DNA of 15,792 bases. It comes from Sedimentisphaerales bacterium (GTDB lineage Bacteria > Planctomycetota > Phycisphaerae > Sedimentisphaerales > Anaerobacaceae). Location of the stretch: the NCBI GenBank assembly GCA_016933985.1, contig JAFGTU010000034.1, positions 1-15,792 on the forward strand. Reading direction: 5' to 3'. Below are positions 12,880-15,792 of the stretch, piece by piece (positions within the stretch are counted from its first letter, which is position 1; every line of letters starts with the position of its first letter). The notes beneath the pieces are model-generated. The model saw nothing but the letters and a program-made list of their open reading frames with translations. It had not been told where the DNA came from and did no database searches. The position numbers and the translations under genes were made by a program.

Positions 12880-13971
12880 ATGCAGTTTTATTCTCCATGG
12901 GCACTATTATTGCTTTTGTTGCTGCCGGTTGTGGCATACTTGTCGCTGCGGAAGGGTCGGAATGCGGCGGTGCGGTTTCCGAGCCTGGTGGATGTTCGGT
13001 CGTGCCACGTCTCGTGGCGGCAACATCTGCGCCCATTGCTTATAGCGGCAAGGCTGCTCTGCTTAGCCTTGCTGATAGTCGCGCTTGCCCGTCCGCGGAA
13101 GGGGACGGTTCTGTCGGAAATTTCGACCGAAGGGGTTGCGATAGAGGCCGTCGTGGACCGGTCCGGCAGTATGCAGGCGGAGATGGATTTCGGCGAAAAG
13201 CTGAACAGGCTTGAAGTTGTGAAGAAGGTGCTGGCCGGCTTTATCGAGGGGGATAAGAAGGGATTGACGGGGAGGAGCAGCGATCTTGTTGGCTTGATTA
13301 CCTTTGCACGATATGCCGATACGGTTTGCCCGCTGGTGCTGAGCCATAATGTGCTTCTTGAGTTTCTCAAGAAGACGGAGCTTGTTCAGATAGAAAGCGA
13401 GGACGGCACGGCGATAGGCGACGCGATTGCCTTGGCTGCCGCGAGACTGAAGAAAGCCGAGGAAGAGATTACGCGAAGGAATGCCGAGTTGACGCAGTCG
13501 GGCAGCACAGACTCGAATGGGGGCGAACAGGCCGGGTTCAAGATCAAGAGCAAGGTTATCCTGCTATTGACCGACGGGCGCAACAACGTGGGAGAATATG
13601 ACCCTATCGCTGCTGCGGAACTGGCCAAAGAATGGGGGATTAAGATTTACACGATAGGAATCGGGTCGGGCCAGGCATATACGACTATACAGACCATCCT
13701 GGGAACCTACAGGATGCCCACCGGGCAGAATCTTGACGAGGGACTGTTGAAGGCGATTGCCGAGAAGACGGGGGGCTTCTACAGCAGGGCCGACGATGCC
13801 GAGTCGCTTCGCGGCATTGTCAAGCGAATAGACGATCTGGAGAAGACGCACGTTAAATCGATTCAATACACGCAATATGCCGAGCGATTCGGGCCGTGGA
13901 CGCTTTCGGCGCTCGTGCTGCTGGCCTTTGAGATGTTGGCAGGTTCTACGGTATTCCGGAAAATACCCTGA
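12880..13971 (+). CDS. batA: BatA-type VWA-domain membrane protein
   Basis: A 363-residue inner-membrane protein of the BatA/BatB class. Two N-terminal membrane helices (about 6-23 and 53-70) are followed by an extracytoplasmic or membrane-proximal VWA domain, with a third helix near the C-terminus (about 338-356). The MIDAS metal site is intact: D93-R-S95-G-S97, T177 (EDGTAIGDA) and D232 (LLTDGRNN), so it should bind a divalent ion and a protein ligand. An insertion of about 25 polar residues (195-222) sits before the fourth strand. The ATG follows the preceding stop with no gap, indicating translational coupling. Bat proteins were linked to aerotolerance and envelope stress in Bacteroides; the role here is inferred from the same layout. 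The gene symbol is by family and order. Confidence 0.88.
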   Translation: MQFYSPWALLLLLLLPVVAYLSLRKGRNAAVRFPSLVDVRSCHVSWRQHLRPLLIAARLLCLALLIVALARPRKGTVLSEISTEGVAIEAVVDRSGSMQAEMDFGEKLNRLEVVKKVLAGFIEGDKKGLTGRSSDLVGLITFARYADTVCPLVLSHNVLLEFLKKTELVQIESEDGTAIGDAIALAAARLKKAEEEITRRNAELTQSGSTDSNGGEQAGFKIKSKVILLLTDGRNNVGEYDPIAAAELAKEWGIKIYTIGIGSGQAYTTIQTILGTYRMPTGQNLDEGLLKAIAEKTGGFYSRADDAESLRGIVKRIDDLEKTHVKSIQYTQYAERFGPWTLSALVLLAFEMLAGSTVFRKIP

Positions 13972-13986
13972 CCTGACGGGTAGAAT

Positions 13987-15006
13987 ATGAATTTGGGAAA
14001 TGACAAGGCGTTGTGGCTGTTGTTTGTAGTGCCTGTGGCACTGCTGCCGGCATACATCTGGTGTTTCTGGCGTAAGGCGGCGGCGCTGCGAACCCTGGCG
14101 GATAACGAAATGCTCAAGAAGATCAATACTTCTGTGAGCATGAGGAAGCAGATATTCAAGGCTTTGGTGCTGGTTCTGGCGTTTGTGAGCATCGTTTTGG
14201 CGCTGACCGAGCCGAAGTGGAATCCGCAGCCCCAGCAGATTAAACGTCAAGGCAGGGACATCGCCATACTGCTGGATACATCCCGGTCGATGTTGGCCGA
14301 AGACATCAAGCCCAACAGGCTGGAGCGGTCGAAGATTGCCATCGGCGACCTGCTTGAGGCACTGCAGGGAGACCGAATCGCCATAGTAACCTTCGCCGGC
14401 AACAGCACGGTAAAATGTCCGCTGACCCAGGACTACGCATTTGTGCGCATGGCTCTTGCCGATATATCGACCGAGAGCACGAGCAGGGGCGGAACCGTGA
14501 TAGGCGACGCCATCCGAAAGGCGACGACGGAAGTATTCGACAGGCAGAGCCGCGAGTTCAAGGACATAATACTGATTACCGACGGTGAAGAGCATGAAGG
14601 CGAGGAGAGCTTTCCGGTTCAGGCCGCGGAGAAGGCGGCCGAAGAAGGCATCAGGATTATTGCTATCGGGCTGGGCGATGAAGAGCAGGGCGCCCGGATT
14701 CCAATCACCGGGCCGGACGGTCGAAAGACATTTCTGATGTACGACGGCAAAGAGGTCTGGTCGAAGCTCGCCGGGGACAAGCTGCGAGAGATCGTTTTCC
14801 CAACGGGCGGCAAATTCCTGGCGGTCGGGCCGGGAGAGACCTTCAGCCTCGACCAGATATACTCCGACCTGATTGCAACAGCGGCAAAACGCGAGCTTGA
14901 ATCGACGACAATGATGAAATATGATGAGAAGTTTCAGATATTCCTGATGTTGGGAATCGCACTGATGATTTGCGAGGCTCTGATAAGTGAGCGAAGAAAG
15001 ACATAG
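13987..15006 (+). CDS. batB: BatB-type VWA-domain membrane protein
   Basis: A 339-residue VWA protein with the same plan as its upstream neighbour: helices at about 8-27 and 57-74, a VWA domain, and a C-terminal helix (about 316-333). The MIDAS site is intact, with D97-T-S99-R-S101, T170 (RGGTVIGDA) and D199 (LITDGEEHEG). TFAGNSTVKCPLTQDY (135-150) is characteristic of the BatA/BatB group. It follows batA after a 15-base gap and overlaps the next gene by 20 bases, so it is part of the same transcript. It probably forms a membrane complex with the BatA-type and TPR proteins and is a likely MoxR client; this is inferred from the family. Assignment as BatB rather than a second BatA rests on its position before the TPR gene. 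Confidence 0.88.
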   Translation: MNLGNDKALWLLFVVPVALLPAYIWCFWRKAAALRTLADNEMLKKINTSVSMRKQIFKALVLVLAFVSIVLALTEPKWNPQPQQIKRQGRDIAILLDTSRSMLAEDIKPNRLERSKIAIGDLLEALQGDRIAIVTFAGNSTVKCPLTQDYAFVRMALADISTESTSRGGTVIGDAIRKATTEVFDRQSREFKDIILITDGEEHEGEESFPVQAAEKAAEEGIRIIAIGLGDEEQGARIPITGPDGRKTFLMYDGKEVWSKLAGDKLREIVFPTGGKFLAVGPGETFSLDQIYSDLIATAAKRELESTTMMKYDEKFQIFLMLGIALMICEALISERRKT

Positions 15007-15792
15007 ACTAAGTGCGGTATTGATAATTGCGATGGTCGTGACGCAGGCGGTCTTTGCGGAATCGGCTCGGACCCTGACTCGGCTTGGCAACAAGCTTTAC
15101 GGCGACGGGAATTTCAACGAGGCCATCAACGAGTACGACCAGGCCCTGGCTGATTTGCCCGGCGCTCCGGAGCCGAAGCTCAACAAGGCCAACAGCTACT
15201 ACCGGCTGGACGACCTGGACAAGGCGATGGATTTGTACAAAGCCGTGGCGGCCGAGGCCAAAGATATGAAACTTGTGACCAAGGCCAAGTACAATCTCGG
15301 CAACTGCCATTTCCAGGAAGGCTCGAAACAGAGAGACTCGGATTTGCAGAAGGCTCTGGAGAGTATGAAGACGAGTATCACGCACTGGCGGGCGGTGCTG
15401 GATATCGAGCCGGAAAACGAAAAGGCCGCGCGGAATATCGAAGTGGCCCGGCTGACAATCAAGGACATACTCGATCAGATCAATAAGCAGAAGCAGGACC
15501 CAAATCAGGCTCAGGACCCGAACCAGTCGCAACAGCAGCAGCAGAATCAGCAGGGACAAGGTCAGCAGCAGCAAAACGCCCAGCAGGATCCGAATCAGCC
15601 CCAGGACCCGAACGAGGCGCCGCAGCCGAATCAGGGGCAAGAACCCAACGAGCCGGACAAGCAACGGCAACAGCAGCAGAACAAGCAAGAGAAGGAGCAG
15701 CAGGCGGCTGCCCCGGACGCGACGGCCCAGGAGATACTCGATAAGGAGCAGCAGCAGAAAGAACAAAGACAAATTCTCCAGAGAGGACGGTA
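14987..15792 (+). CDS. batC: BatC-type TPR protein, cut by window end
   Basis: 268 residues are visible and the frame is still open at the right edge, so the C-terminus is missing. The GTG start at 14987 overlaps batB by 20 bases; GAGG lies 9 bases upstream, and a stop precedes it in frame. This start gives a complete signal peptide (hydrophobic 10-22, cleavage likely after VFA at 22-24); an ATG at 15032 would cut it in half. Residues about 28-130 are TPR-like helical hairpins (TRLGNKLYGDGNFNEAINEY begins at 31; KAKYNLGNCHF at 99-109). Residues 165-240 are a Gln/Asn/Pro-rich linker with repeated DPNQ or DPNE (171, 177, 201, 207). The end (ATAQEILDKEQQQKEQRQ) resembles the BatC tail, so probably only a few residues are missing. 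It is expected to be a periplasmic adaptor for the Bat VWA proteins. Confidence 0.82.
   Translation, partial: MSEERHRLSAVLIIAMVVTQAVFAESARTLTRLGNKLYGDGNFNEAINEYDQALADLPGAPEPKLNKANSYYRLDDLDKAMDLYKAVAAEAKDMKLVTKAKYNLGNCHFQEGSKQRDSDLQKALESMKTSITHWRAVLDIEPENEKAARNIEVARLTIKDILDQINKQKQDPNQAQDPNQSQQQQQNQQGQGQQQQNAQQDPNQPQDPNEAPQPNQGQEPNEPDKQRQQQQNKQEKEQQAAAPDATAQEILDKEQQQKEQRQILQRGR

Noticed and set aside
13564..15093. Long open frame (509 codons) on the minus strand
   Set aside because: It is antisense to batA, batB and the start of batC, which have clear families and motifs. Its translation is Arg/Leu/Gln-rich without domain features.
15008..15772. Leucine-rich 254-codon frame on the minus strand, looks membrane-like
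   Set aside because: The Leu runs are the reverse complement of the Gln codons (CAG) in the BatC-type protein's linker, so it is a shadow.

Overview
The window looks like chromosomal DNA from a Planctomycetota-type bacterium, most likely of the Phycisphaerae/Sedimentisphaerales kind. This is inference from gene content: a large secreted PQQ-type beta-propeller protein, a Tat-exported nitrilase-fold hydrolase, a DUF2961 (GH172-type) secreted glycosidase, a full MoxR/Bat operon, and a dispersed hairpin repeat of the kind that gives spurious 'MGILPM'-like peptides in such genomes. No rRNA, tRNA or CRISPR array was seen.

Left part (1-1990, minus strand, visibly less GC-rich than the rest): a two-gene restriction-modification unit, with a putative PD-(D/E)XK endonuclease overlapping a phage-type Dam N6-adenine methyltransferase by ATGA. 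Directly after the methyltransferase stop codon lies a sequence resembling half of an integron attC site, so the pair may be a mobile defence cassette. An AT-rich leader with repeated GATTGAT words precedes the endonuclease gene.

Middle part (2270-8163): a divergent pair of transcription units. On the minus strand a Tat-signal carbon-nitrogen hydrolase is followed 21 bases later by an 862-residue secreted double-propeller protein. On the plus strand is a secreted GH172-type protein. All three are predicted to be exported, so they may form a small periplasmic carbohydrate/amide-processing module. Two diverged copies of one short repeat lie in the same orientation just outside this module.

Right part (8301-15792, plus strand): moxR, DUF58, a membrane-anchored parvulin isomerase, a BatD/DUF4381-like lipoprotein, two BatA/BatB-type VWA membrane proteins and a BatC-type TPR protein cut by the window edge. 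This is a MoxR-Bat operon with a folding catalyst inserted. MoxR is an AAA+ ATPase thought to act on VWA-domain partners at the envelope. The moxR leader can form mutually exclusive hairpins followed by a T-run next to the Shine-Dalgarno site. A 153-bp element with 14-bp terminal inverted repeats and three perfect, compensated hairpins separates moxR from the DUF58 gene.
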